A program made the translations under genes and the position numbers. Shown here one piece after another: positions 25,601 to 33,454 of a stretch of DNA of 64,000 nucleotides. The first letter of the stretch is position 1. Every line of letters begins with the position of its first letter. The notes below the pieces were generated by a model, which saw only the letters and a list, made by a program, of their open reading frames with translations, had not been told where the DNA came from and made no database searches. Source of the stretch: a virus; the IMG/VR virus record IMGVR_UViG_3300008116_000055, positions 1-64,000 of that record. The stretch is one strand, 5' to 3'.

Positions 25601-28600
25601 GTGCACTAATAACATACACATCAACAAACGCAAGTAGTAGTGGTACTACGATTAATGTACCAAGTACAATAGGACTACAAACAGGAATGACCGTTACGGT
25701 TATTGCTGGTACAGGACAAACAGCGCCGAATACGTACATTACAAATATTACAAGTACTACAGGATTTACAATTTCACAAACTCCACTTACAGGACTAACA
25801 GGTGCCACAGTATTTGCTGTTTATGATGAATATGTGACCTTTGATATAGTACCAAAAATTTCCACATCATCAGGTTCAACTTCAGGTGTTACATATACTG
25901 GTTACACTAATGCAGGTATTAGACCGTTCTATCAAACTGTGTACAGTCAAATAGTAAATGACTATGCAACTTATGATATAACTTTAGGTAATGTTTCATA
26001 TTCTTCCACAAGTACATCGGGTAAATTATTACATAGGGTTACACAAAAAAGCGGTATGAATTATTGGGACGTGGTTATGGATAATTCCAAATACATAACC
26101 TCAGACAAAAACTACACTTTATTACCATCTCTTGGGGGACATAAAAATAGTGACATATCCAATAGTAACACATTCACAGTAGCTGAGGAGTTGACATTTA
26201 AAACACTTTGGTACCTAAACGACACTCTTTCAACTAGTTTTAGTGGACAAACGTTCCCAAGTCCGTACGATTATTTTAGGACAACAGGTAACACATATTC
26301 AATATCAACTAATTACAAAAAGGCGTTAGATTTAATCGGTACATTTAGCCCTCAAATACTTGAGTATTTTGAAAGTTTCTTTCTTGATTTTGCTAGTGAA
26401 AAAATAAATGAAGAAATACCGTATAACATTTTTAGGAATATTAGTTATCCTAAATTCCAAGATATGTTAAAGAAATTATCCGTTGTTGAAAAGAAAGACG
26501 ATGATAGTAATGATATTGATTTATTAATTGGTAACACATTAAAAGAAAGACAAAAAAGAAACGCTGAATCTATCACTACAGATATATTAAGTGCTAACAA
26601 CTTAATAAAATTTACGTTAGCAAACCCAAAAGAAATTGATGCCAATTCTTTATATGGTTTGACAGCGGTTCAACCTTATAAGTCTTTGACAACTTATAAA
26701 CCACAACCTTTCAGTGCTTCAGATTTAACAACCCCAAATCTTAATTTTATTAAATTATATATTGGTGAAGATATTGATAGTTACTATGTTAATTTCTTTA
26801 GTTTATTGGACGTTAAATTAACTGAAGATAACATAAAAAAACATAGGCCGTTGGCTCAAATATATGGTGGATATCGAAAAGCGGGAGGAACCAACACCAA
26901 AGCCGCGTTTTTAACTTATTTACAAGATTCAATAATACTTAAAAATACAGGTGGAACAAATGTTCCAAAAGGGGCTGAAGCTAGACTTGCTTTGTATTTG
27001 AATACACTTTTACCATTATTAGGTAATTTAACGAGTAACGCCACGGGTAATCCTGCTGCTAGTATTGATATGTTTAGAGGTTACAATTCAACTCAAACAA
27101 AGTTAGAATTGTATAACACTTTCAAATCATTTAACGATAAATGGACCGCCGGTAATTCAATTGGTCAACGTTTGTTACTTGAGGAATTTTTATTCTTAGA
27201 CAAAGCCAATAGAGACATTGGTGATAAATTTTATTTAAACATAGATAAGTTTACACCTTTATTGGACCCAAACAACTCTAAACTTCCTTTGTACAACGCC
27301 ATTTCTATGATAATACAAGGTACTGGATTAGATATGAGAGCGTTACCTGCCTATATAAATTTTTATGGTAATAACTTGACAAATAAGAATAAAATAACAC
27401 CATCAAAAAAAGTGGCATCAACTTTATTTGGTACATTCTTAGAGGTTGATTATCAAGAGGCGACACCAAAAGTTATCATACAATTAGTTGGACAAACATC
27501 GAAAAGAATTGATATGTCCAATAGTAAGGCGTATAAGTTTGTTGACGATAGTTTTTATATTGGTGGACAAACTCCAAACCCATTATTAATAACATCATTA
27601 GAAGGTTTCTCACAAAACGATTTATCAAAATCTAATAGGGTAGTTGCGTTTGAGGTGAGTTTTGGTGACCAAAATCAAGGTATATTCAAAGGAGTTACAT
27701 TAGACCAAAGTACACTAAAAAATACATCAGAGTCTTTTCAAGTTTTAGAAAATCTATCAAGGTCGGCTTCAGGTGCTGGTGTTCATAATGTAGACACAAG
27801 TTTATTCGATTATTATAAACAAGCATCATATAAATGTGGTGTAACTGCCATGGGTAACGTTATGATTCAACCAACAATGTTCTTTTACTTAAAAAACATA
27901 CCTATGTTTAGGGGTTCATATTGGATTACTGAGGTTTCTCATCAAATCAAGGGTAATAACATCTCAACAAGTTTTTCAGGAACACGAATACCATATACTT
28001 CATTACCTGACCCTAAAGACTCATTTGTTGCAAGTTATCGAATTCTATTTGATAAAATTCAAGCAAAAGCTATTGCTAAAATCAAACAGAGAGCCGCTAA
28101 CGATACCGACACCGACCAAGAAGTTATATACCAAGGAATACCATATGTTACGGACAGACAAGGTAAAAATATACAGGGTGAAACGGTTATTCAAGAAGTT
28201 GGTATTAACAGATTTGGTGTACCATATAATGGATATAATGAAACTCGTCTAATACAAAAAGTTAGAAACGGTAATGAGGAATGGTTTAGAACTATTGTAT
28301 ATAAAATGGGTGGAGAAAAATACCCAATAGATGACGCACAAGGATTTAATCTCACAAACGGAATTACATGGTCTGACGTTAAGGATTCAAGTTATAAATT
28401 CTATAATGTGGATTTTCAATTGTCAAGAACCATTACTAATGATGTTATAAAAACTGCTAAAACAACATTTAAGAACCCTAAAAACAATACTCAATTAACA
28501 GTAAATCCTAATTACCAATTAGACAAAACTGTTGGTTCAATAGTGGTTGAAGGTCCAATTAGTAGAGGACCGAAGTCTACCGAGATTGGTATGGGTATGT

Positions 28601-28665
28601 CACCGAAACTTATGTCCGAATTAGGACTATACGATGGAGACGTTGTATACTTTAAAATGGATTAA
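22642..28665 (+). CDS. Giant baseplate hub-type protein
   Basis: The product has 2,007 residues. The N-terminal region has INIDVKGANFVPQITINFVD, then HLPWPIFYLTVKGYYG and a Phe/Tyr-rich block. This looks like a structural domain where a conserved phage virion family is placed in a long protein. The C-terminal 350 residues read like a tail hub: YKCGVTAMGNVMIQPTMFF, GSYWITEVSHQIKGNNIST, ending MSPKLMSELGLYDGDVVYF. Residues about 990-1055 are a Thr/Gly beta-rich insertion (GLQTGMTVTVIAGTGQ). The gene starts inside the end of the wedge gene and is followed by a TATTTATT element, so it ends its operon. I see no lysozyme or peptidase motif. Confidence 0.75.
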   Translation: MASNNDYPNNENILVKVDQNNLIYVDPNSVVDANGEVQPRGHKQENLVMYVNLEADLIPRTTLIADDNVGNTLTQVAKGNLNFLRNASGDGNFDATWTDAFVPKPIQGQESTYKDGYDVTFGEDQFKDPTGQSFGIDSINIDVKGANFVPQITINFVDVRGKTLFESSENSPYRAFFHLPWPIFYLTVKGYYGKAIRYRLHMTDFKSRFNESNGNFEITTKFVGSTFAWLNDIPLSAIINCPYMFLVEEKDNTKFNESTGLYEKRVKQSSRGYTILKSVYRQYEQKGLIPKGFPVRTLKEIGYIAETLDKILEQQIFSKVSMDVFSGIKEMDTLLNDFENSIKAWGKQYLSQEYTSFTKTATNNETISDLWFYLNAKDKTETKHILGNGAGALELLLSSFNAAMGKTKLLTQELLNQTSGDFKRISIRNVKNVSSYYKVLNDKKVVVHIDGIFEDIFQIRKSFEEQRKKVEDDVESEMNKVIKSKEYGFGFEPTVRNMFAVLLANAEVFIRLMKDVHNKAFDAANNRKKTLTNLSKESKGENIYPWPEVKKPQGGGKQNVIAYPGDEELVHKLKSYDKTLWPEIDFIEEYIKIVTNRVETNVNGEPTRNDVNYVFDSNTENQKIEDLSGIDVINESIPFIDKSYAGFVYELYERALYSTLFDSFNDQMIRQLANEEFKNIQELIKDDNDIIELAKKITNKDQLIAPVTKTELRENGVIQKNEDGTPKTTTVYDGYLPGLSPYERFNYFKDHLPTTNYISSVIDEPFKFEKYDETATNPTGDLKEDDLNKILIDYEPETYRTDIYPFNSTTYLNYLGKTNFTRDNFKFNGILKVNSSQGFICSPIESKSWVKPSADSTDFFKNTINVTGNTTSILNTPYFHNQLFNDFNKSTLRGKYAGSSYLLLNSLPFIDLDEQITFGGQSILTSSLFREVSSTHFIPYHLMLKWGSIYHRYKTHLIDGYDILNGCVNSSYVTKPLTGKTLFDNNGALITYTSTNASSSGTTINVPSTIGLQTGMTVTVIAGTGQTAPNTYITNITSTTGFTISQTPLTGLTGATVFAVYDEYVTFDIVPKISTSSGSTSGVTYTGYTNAGIRPFYQTVYSQIVNDYATYDITLGNVSYSSTSTSGKLLHRVTQKSGMNYWDVVMDNSKYITSDKNYTLLPSLGGHKNSDISNSNTFTVAEELTFKTLWYLNDTLSTSFSGQTFPSPYDYFRTTGNTYSISTNYKKALDLIGTFSPQILEYFESFFLDFASEKINEEIPYNIFRNISYPKFQDMLKKLSVVEKKDDDSNDIDLLIGNTLKERQKRNAESITTDILSANNLIKFTLANPKEIDANSLYGLTAVQPYKSLTTYKPQPFSASDLTTPNLNFIKLYIGEDIDSYYVNFFSLLDVKLTEDNIKKHRPLAQIYGGYRKAGGTNTKAAFLTYLQDSIILKNTGGTNVPKGAEARLALYLNTLLPLLGNLTSNATGNPAASIDMFRGYNSTQTKLELYNTFKSFNDKWTAGNSIGQRLLLEEFLFLDKANRDIGDKFYLNIDKFTPLLDPNNSKLPLYNAISMIIQGTGLDMRALPAYINFYGNNLTNKNKITPSKKVASTLFGTFLEVDYQEATPKVIIQLVGQTSKRIDMSNSKAYKFVDDSFYIGGQTPNPLLITSLEGFSQNDLSKSNRVVAFEVSFGDQNQGIFKGVTLDQSTLKNTSESFQVLENLSRSASGAGVHNVDTSLFDYYKQASYKCGVTAMGNVMIQPTMFFYLKNIPMFRGSYWITEVSHQIKGNNISTSFSGTRIPYTSLPDPKDSFVASYRILFDKIQAKAIAKIKQRAANDTDTDQEVIYQGIPYVTDRQGKNIQGETVIQEVGINRFGVPYNGYNETRLIQKVRNGNEEWFRTIVYKMGGEKYPIDDAQGFNLTNGITWSDVKDSSYKFYNVDFQLSRTITNDVIKTAKTTFKNPKNNTQLTVNPNYQLDKTVGSIVVEGPISRGPKSTEIGMGMSPKLMSELGLYDGDVVYFKMD

Positions 28666-28690
28666 TTTTTAAGTTTTCCACTTTTTTAGA

Positions 28691-28698
28691 TATTTATT
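28691..28698 (+). promoter_or_regulatory. Late-type element TATTTATT
   Basis: TATTTATT lies 12 nt before the ATG at 28711 and 25 nt after the stop of the giant hub gene. Confidence 0.4.
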
Positions 28699-28710
28699 AA
28701 AGAAAATACC

Positions 28711-28917
28711 ATGAACAACGAAAAATTGAATAATACTTTGGATAACTACATGAAAAATCCAAAACAAGTAAAATCCGTTTCAAAAGACGGAATGGAAACA
28801 GAAGAATGCGACCTTCAAACCGGTGAATGTTATGTTATCAGGTCTAAGGATGGTATAGTAGAAAGAATAAACAAAAAATTTATAACCGAAGACGGTAGAC
28901 AACTTTTACAAGACTAA
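28711..28917 (+). CDS. Small hypothetical protein
   Basis: The product has 68 residues: MNNEKLNNTLDNYMKNPKQV, then a beta-rich middle with two cysteines (EECDLQTGECYVIRSKDG) and a charged end. The CxxxxxxC spacing could bind metal or form a disulfide, but there is no clear family. It is the first gene of a three-gene unit behind a late-type element and ends 2 nt before the next start. Confidence 0.6.
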   Translation: MNNEKLNNTLDNYMKNPKQVKSVSKDGMETEECDLQTGECYVIRSKDGIVERINKKFITEDGRQLLQD

Positions 28918-28919
28918 CT

Positions 28920-29549
28920 ATGAAAAAATTAGAAAAATCACTTATGGAAGAACTCGCGAGATACAACGCGATTAACAAATATGCAAAAACCTTAATGGAA
29001 CAAGGTGAAGTACCACCTCCTGTTGGAGATGTACCACCCCCACCACCTGGTGATGTACCACCTATGGACCCAGCAGCACCGATGCCCGCTGAAGTCCCAC
29101 CAGCACCGGCAGCACCCGTGGAAGATACCGAAGAAATCGATATCACAGATTTAGTTAATATGACTAAATCAATTAAAAAGGATTTGGATGATAGCAAATC
29201 TAATAACAATGATGTTGTTGGTAAAATGGAAACAGTATTTACTAAACTGACAGATTTGGAACAAAAATTATCTCAGATGGATGCGGTAATGAACAAAATT
29301 GATGAATTAGGTAGCAAGGTTGAAACCATGAAAGAAAAATCACCACAAGAAAAGTTGGAGTTACGTTCTTTGGATTCATACCCTTTCAATCTAAATCCCC
29401 AAGAGTTTTTTGCTCAAAAACAAGGTGAGATGCAACAAACAGGTAAAAACGAATACGTCCTCACCAAGCAAGATATTGAAGATTATTCAAACGACACAAT
29501 AAAAGATAGTTTTAACGCAGAAACAGAGGAAGATGAATTTAAGTTCTAA
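28920..29549 (+). CDS. Pro-rich, coiled-coil virion-associated protein
   Basis: The product has 209 residues. A helical N-terminus (MKKLEKSLMEELARYNAIN) is followed by a Pro/Ala-rich stretch at about 32-68 (VPPPPPGDVPPMDPAAPMPA). A coiled coil follows at about 72-145 (DLVNMTKSIKKDLDDSK and VFTKLTDLEQKLSQMDAV), then an acidic C-terminus. Helix-Pro-coiled-coil architecture suggests an oligomeric structural or scaffolding protein; the function is unknown. Its last 17 nt overlap the start of the next gene. Confidence 0.6.
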   Translation: MKKLEKSLMEELARYNAINKYAKTLMEQGEVPPPVGDVPPPPPGDVPPMDPAAPMPAEVPPAPAAPVEDTEEIDITDLVNMTKSIKKDLDDSKSNNNDVVGKMETVFTKLTDLEQKLSQMDAVMNKIDELGSKVETMKEKSPQEKLELRSLDSYPFNLNPQEFFAQKQGEMQQTGKNEYVLTKQDIEDYSNDTIKDSFNAETEEDEFKF

Positions 29550-29907
29550 AGTAAACTTCTTATTAGGTTTACAATTACAAATGAAAATAAACCATTGGCA
29601 AACAAAAGGTATTGCCAGGCACGACGCTTTTGGTAAAACCTATGATGGTTTATCAGACCTTATTGACGAATTTGTTGAGGTTGCCATGGGTAAATATGGT
29701 AGATTTACACTTGAAGAGGATACAAATACTATTCAGTTAGTAAACCTTTCAGAGGTCAATCCCGTTGACATGGTCAAAGTTTGTACTGAAGCTCTTGTTG
29801 AGTTCTCAGATGACTTAGATGATAGATTAGACACTGATTTGTTAAATTTAAGAGATGAGATGCTTGGTTTATTGAATAAATTACTGTATCTTTTAACTCT
29901 TGAGTAA
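29533..29907 (+). CDS. Ferritin/Dps-like small helical protein (DUF5856-like)
   Basis: The product has 124 residues. The segment LQMKINHWQTKGIARHDAFG, then YDGLSDLIDEFVEV, is the Dps/ferritin-like pattern: a helix with His-Trp-x-Thr, then His and a downstream Asp-x-x-(D/E). It matches the phage family I know as DUF5856. The rest is helical (EALVEFSDDLDDRLDTD). A full four-helix ferritin would be longer, so this may be a minimal or oligomerising variant. Metal binding or DNA protection is inferred from family resemblance. The start overlaps the upstream gene by 17 nt, and a strong terminator follows. Confidence 0.65.
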   Translation: MNLSSKVNFLLGLQLQMKINHWQTKGIARHDAFGKTYDGLSDLIDEFVEVAMGKYGRFTLEEDTNTIQLVNLSEVNPVDMVKVCTEALVEFSDDLDDRLDTDLLNLRDEMLGLLNKLLYLLTLE

Positions 29908-29940
29908 CCCCTTCCCAAAACAATTTTAAAAAAAAAGAGA

Positions 29941-29967
29941 GTCAGATTTTGTAATCTGACTTTTTTT
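29941..29967 (+). terminator. Rho-independent terminator
   Basis: GTCAGATT and AATCTGAC form a perfect 8-bp stem around a TTGT loop, followed by seven T (29961-29967). It separates the late structural genes from the replication gene block starting at 30016. Confidence 0.9.
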
Positions 29968-30015
29968 GTCTATACTTTACATAGAAACATTTTCTAACTT
30001 TTAAAAAACAAACAT

Positions 30016-30873
30016 ATGATGTCAACAACAGAGTCAGTACTGGCACAGTACGAAAAAGACAAACAGGTCGCAAGCGGCAACACAAACAAGGTATCCCAAG
30101 AGGATAGAATGAAGAAGTATTTTACCACACTCCTACCAAAAGGTGAAAGAAGTGGTGAAAGAAGAATTAGAATCCTACCTATGAAAGATGGTAGTAGCCC
30201 ATTTGTTCCCGTGTATTTCCACGAGGTACAGGTTGATGGTAATTGGGTTAAACTGTATGACCCAAATCAAGAAGGTAAACGTTCACCATTGAACGAAGTA
30301 CATGAAGGATTAAAAATGACAGGTGACGAACAAGATGCTATTTTAGCTCGTCAGTATAAATCTAAAATGTTCTATATCGTAAAAGTTATTGATAGAGATA
30401 GAGAACAAGATGGTGTTAAATTTTGGAGATTTAAAAGAAACACTAAAAGTGAAGGTGTTTTGGATAAAATTGCACCTCTTTTCAGAAATAAAGGTGATAT
30501 TACCGACCCACAGAAAGGAAGGGATTTGATTCTTAATCTTAACCTAACTAAGGCGGGTAACGGTAGAGAATACACAACAATTACATCTATCATCCCTGAA
30601 GACCAATCACCACTACACTCTGATTCAGTTATTGCAGATACTTGGATTAATGATGAATTGGTTTGGTCTGATGTATATTCTAAAAAACCTGAAGAGTATT
30701 TAGAAATGATTGCTAAAGGTGAAGTCCCAAGATGGGATACAACAACTGGTAAATATGTTTCAAATTCCACTCAAGAAATTGAAATGTCTAAACCATCTTC
30801 ACCAACAAAAACATCAGTTCCTCAAGTTGACCCACAAGAAGACATGGAGGGGGATGACGACCTACCATTCTAA
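30016..30873 (+). CDS. 32: Single-stranded DNA-binding protein (gp32-like)
   Basis: This protein coats ssDNA at forks and recruits replication and recombination factors. The product has 285 residues (T4 gp32 has 301). The core has ERRIRILPMKDGSSPFVPV, then VKFWRFKRNTKSEGVLDKI, as in the gp32 OB fold. The C-terminus ends in an acidic tip (EDMEGDDDLPF) typical of SSBs that bind partners. The start is ATGATG (MMSTTESV), so the first or second ATG could be used. The leader lacks the TATTTAT element. It is a single-gene unit bracketed by two strong terminators, which fits independent high early expression. Confidence 0.88.
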   Translation: MMSTTESVLAQYEKDKQVASGNTNKVSQEDRMKKYFTTLLPKGERSGERRIRILPMKDGSSPFVPVYFHEVQVDGNWVKLYDPNQEGKRSPLNEVHEGLKMTGDEQDAILARQYKSKMFYIVKVIDRDREQDGVKFWRFKRNTKSEGVLDKIAPLFRNKGDITDPQKGRDLILNLNLTKAGNGREYTTITSIIPEDQSPLHSDSVIADTWINDELVWSDVYSKKPEEYLEMIAKGEVPRWDTTTGKYVSNSTQEIEMSKPSSPTKTSVPQVDPQEDMEGDDDLPF

Positions 30874-30880
30874 TTAAAAT

Positions 30881-30926
30881 GAACTTGGACACATACTTAG
30901 ACATTGTGTCCAAGTTCTTCTTTTTT
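30881..30926 (+). terminator. Rho-independent terminator after SSB
   Basis: GAACTTGGACACA (30881-30893) pairs with TGTGTCCAAGTTC (30905-30917) in a perfect 13-bp stem with an 11-nt loop, followed by TTCTTTTTT ending at 30926. Confidence 0.9.
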
Positions 30927-30951
30927 AATTAAAAACAATAGAAAATATACA

Positions 30952-31950
30952 ATGGCAATCAAGAAAAAAGAATTCGATTATATATCCAAATTCTCATCAA
31001 AAACAAAATATAAGGATGAAAACTTTTATTATTGTGGTGAGGCGTTTAACAACGCATGTGGATTACCAGGACCCGTGATGGGAGGTATTAATATGTTCTT
31101 AGGACATACAAACTCATCAAAAACAACCGCAATGATTTTAGCTGCGGTTGATGCACAAAAGAAAGGCCATTTACCCGTACTTATTATCACTGAAAGAAAA
31201 TGGAAATGGGAACACGCAATTGAACTTGGTTTCCAAGCTGAAAAAGATGCGAATGGCGAGTGGACAGGTGATTTTATTTTCAATGATTCATTTGACTATA
31301 TTGAACAAGCAACCGATTTTATAAATGACATCATTGATGCTCATGAAAAAGGTGAAATCCCAAGACACATTTTATTTTGTTGGGATTCAATTGGTTCAAT
31401 ACCATGTAAGATGACTTTTGATGGTAAAGGTGGTAAACAACACAACGCAAGTGCATTATCCGATAAAATTGGTATGGGTATTCACTCAAGAATTACCAAA
31501 TCAAAAAAAGAAGATTACCCATCTAAAGACTCGTCATATTATTTGACAATGGTTGTGGTGAATCAACCATGGGTAGAATTACCTGACAATCCAATGGGTC
31601 AACCTGAAATCAAACCAAAAGGTGGTGAAGCATTAAAATTAGCGTCTTCACTTATCTTCTTATTTGGTAATCAGAAAAAATCAGGTATCAACCACATTGA
31701 TGCAACCAAAGACGGTAGAAAAATTGTTTACGCTGTTAGAACCAAAATTTCAATCCTTAAAAACCACGTTAATGGATTAGGTTACAAAGACGGTAAAGTT
31801 ATCGTTGTCCATAATGGATATATTGCCGACACCAAAGAAGCTTTGGAGTCGTATAAAAAAGAATATTCAAGTTTTTGGAAAGAAAAATTAGGGTCTAGCG
31901 ACTTTGATTTAGCGGAATCAACAACTTACGATTTCGAAGAAGAAGATTAA
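30952..31950 (+). CDS. uvsX: UvsX-like recombinase (RecA family)
   Basis: This is a strand-exchange ATPase for recombination-dependent replication. The product has 332 residues from the ATG at 30952 (MAIKKKEFDYISKFS); an upstream in-frame TTG at 30904 lies within the terminator and is unlikely. Walker A is GHTNSSKTT (51-59), a UvsX-type variant with S before K. Walker B lies at ILFCWDSIGSI (D145). Loop and core phrases follow (KPKGGEALKLASSLIFLFG), with an acidic C-terminus (TTYDFEEED). T4 UvsX has 391 residues. It heads a run of genes encoding RNase H, a small protein, the helicase and NrdBA. Confidence 0.9.
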   Translation: MAIKKKEFDYISKFSSKTKYKDENFYYCGEAFNNACGLPGPVMGGINMFLGHTNSSKTTAMILAAVDAQKKGHLPVLIITERKWKWEHAIELGFQAEKDANGEWTGDFIFNDSFDYIEQATDFINDIIDAHEKGEIPRHILFCWDSIGSIPCKMTFDGKGGKQHNASALSDKIGMGIHSRITKSKKEDYPSKDSSYYLTMVVVNQPWVELPDNPMGQPEIKPKGGEALKLASSLIFLFGNQKKSGINHIDATKDGRKIVYAVRTKISILKNHVNGLGYKDGKVIVVHNGYIADTKEALESYKKEYSSFWKEKLGSSDFDLAESTTYDFEEED

Positions 31951-31981
31951 TTTTTGTTTAACCCTATAAGAGTGATGATTA

Positions 31982-33004
31982 ATGTCTAATGTATTATTGG
32001 TAGATGGTGACAATTTACTTACTATTGGTTTTTTTGGATTAAAAAATCACTTTTATAAGGGGGAACATATTGGTGGGATATATCATTTTATAAACACCTT
32101 AAGACGAACAATTGAAATCCATCATTTGGATAAGATTGTCGTTTTTTGGGATGGACAAGATGGTTCTATAACAAGAAAAAGGTTCTACCATCAATACAAA
32201 GAGAATAGAAAATCTCGTATCAGGTCTGAAGAAGAATTACATTCTTACGGAAAACAAAGAAACAGAATTAAACAATATCTTGAAGAACTATTTGTTAGAC
32301 AAGGTGAATATGAATTCTGTGAGTCAGACGATTCAATCGCATATTATGTTCAAAACTCACCAAAAGAAAACAAAATAATTTTTTCTTCAGATGGTGATTT
32401 GACTCAATTAGTTTCAGAAAATACCAAACTCTTTAATCCCTCACACAGTAAAATATACCAACCAAATGATATGTTCGTTTATGACCATGAACAAATTCTT
32501 ATACAGAATATAAAATTGGTCAAGATGATTTGTGGTGACCCATCGGATAATATTGCGGGCATCAAAAATTTAGGTGTCAGGAGATTAATTTCATTAGTTC
32601 CTGAAATTAAAACCGAAGAGATTACCGTTGAATTTATTCTTGAAAGATTTAACAATTTATTTGAGGAAGACAACGATAATCGTCTTGTAAAGAATCTTCT
32701 GACAGGTGTTACCAAATATGGGATATTAGGTGAGGAATTTTTTGATGTCAATAGTCGTATTGTAAGTCTTGATAATCCTTTCTTAACTGATGAAGCAAGG
32801 GAATCTATAACTTCATTAATAAACGATTTGATTGACCCTGAAGGTCGGTCATATAAAAACACCATGAAGATGATGATGGAAGATGGTATATTTTTATTAC
32901 TTCCAAAATCGGATGATGCGTGGATAAACTTCCTCAATCCATTTTTAAGATTAACAAGAAAAGAAAAGAATAAAAAATTAATTAAAATCAAAAACAATGA
33001 GTAA
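31982..33004 (+). CDS. rnh: RNase H / FEN-type 5'-3' exonuclease
   Basis: This enzyme removes RNA primers and 5' flaps during lagging-strand synthesis. The product has 340 residues (T4 RNase H has 305). FEN/PIN-domain motifs: VLLVDGDNLL at the start (D8, D10), VFWDGQDGSITRKRFYHQYK, the acidic patch ESDDSIA (around 116), IIFSSDGDLTQL, and the helix-hairpin-helix-like GDPSDNIAGIKNLG. The Asp ligands for two metals are visible in the expected order. The end overlaps the next start by 8 nt, indicating coupled translation with the small protein between it and the helicase. Confidence 0.9.
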   Translation: MSNVLLVDGDNLLTIGFFGLKNHFYKGEHIGGIYHFINTLRRTIEIHHLDKIVVFWDGQDGSITRKRFYHQYKENRKSRIRSEEELHSYGKQRNRIKQYLEELFVRQGEYEFCESDDSIAYYVQNSPKENKIIFSSDGDLTQLVSENTKLFNPSHSKIYQPNDMFVYDHEQILIQNIKLVKMICGDPSDNIAGIKNLGVRRLISLVPEIKTEEITVEFILERFNNLFEEDNDNRLVKNLLTGVTKYGILGEEFFDVNSRIVSLDNPFLTDEARESITSLINDLIDPEGRSYKNTMKMMMEDGIFLLLPKSDDAWINFLNPFLRLTRKEKNKKLIKIKNNE

Positions 33005-33440
33005 TCAAGAAGTAACAAAGTTCGAGTTCCTTTTGACATTAGAAGGAAACATTATCTGTCAGCGCTTCTTCAATGTAAGAGAGCATAACCCAAAGTCGAG
33101 ACGTTCTATGGATTTACACTATTACGTTAAAAATATTTGTGACGATATTGGTGTAGATTTGAAAACAAAAACATTGGATTATCTACATGAAAATCGTGAT
33201 TATTTTTACGGTTTGGATAGTGCAGAAACCGATGAACAAAATGAAAAAGAGTACTTTTTGCTCGAGATTAAGATGGGTGACGATGTATTTATTCAAAGGA
33301 TGTTTTCCGCTAAAGTCTATCACCCAAAGGTTAGATATACGGTAGACATTCGTCCTTATTTAAAGAGATATTTGTCAGATTTAACCGACATTTTATCATC
33401 TAGAGATTTGGAAACAACTTATTTAAACTATCAATTATAA
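32997..33440 (+). CDS. Small protein with an internal duplication, unknown function
   Basis: The product has 147 residues. Two halves resemble each other: FEFLLTLEGNIICQRFFNVR, with MDLHYYVK after it, and FLLEIKMGDDVFIQRMFSAK, with VDIRPYLKRYL after it. The alternating pattern suggests two copies of a small alpha/beta unit of about 40 residues. I do not recognise a family. It lies between RNase H and the replicative helicase, overlapping the former by 8 nt, the place where T4-like phages often carry replication accessory proteins. A role in helicase loading or fork function is only inferred from position. Confidence 0.7.
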   Translation: MSNQEVTKFEFLLTLEGNIICQRFFNVREHNPKSRRSMDLHYYVKNICDDIGVDLKTKTLDYLHENRDYFYGLDSAETDEQNEKEYFLLEIKMGDDVFIQRMFSAKVYHPKVRYTVDIRPYLKRYLSDLTDILSSRDLETTYLNYQL

Positions 33441-33454
33441 AAAAATAAAAAACT

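Noticed and set aside
28880-29209. Reverse Gly/Ser-rich ORF of 109 residues
   Set aside because: Antisense of the Pro-rich codons of the coiled-coil protein.
30904-30951. Upstream TTG start for uvsX
   Set aside because: It lies within the right arm and T-run of the SSB terminator.
32479-33039. Reverse ORF of 186 residues
   Set aside because: Shadow of the RNase H gene; no motif and no start signal.
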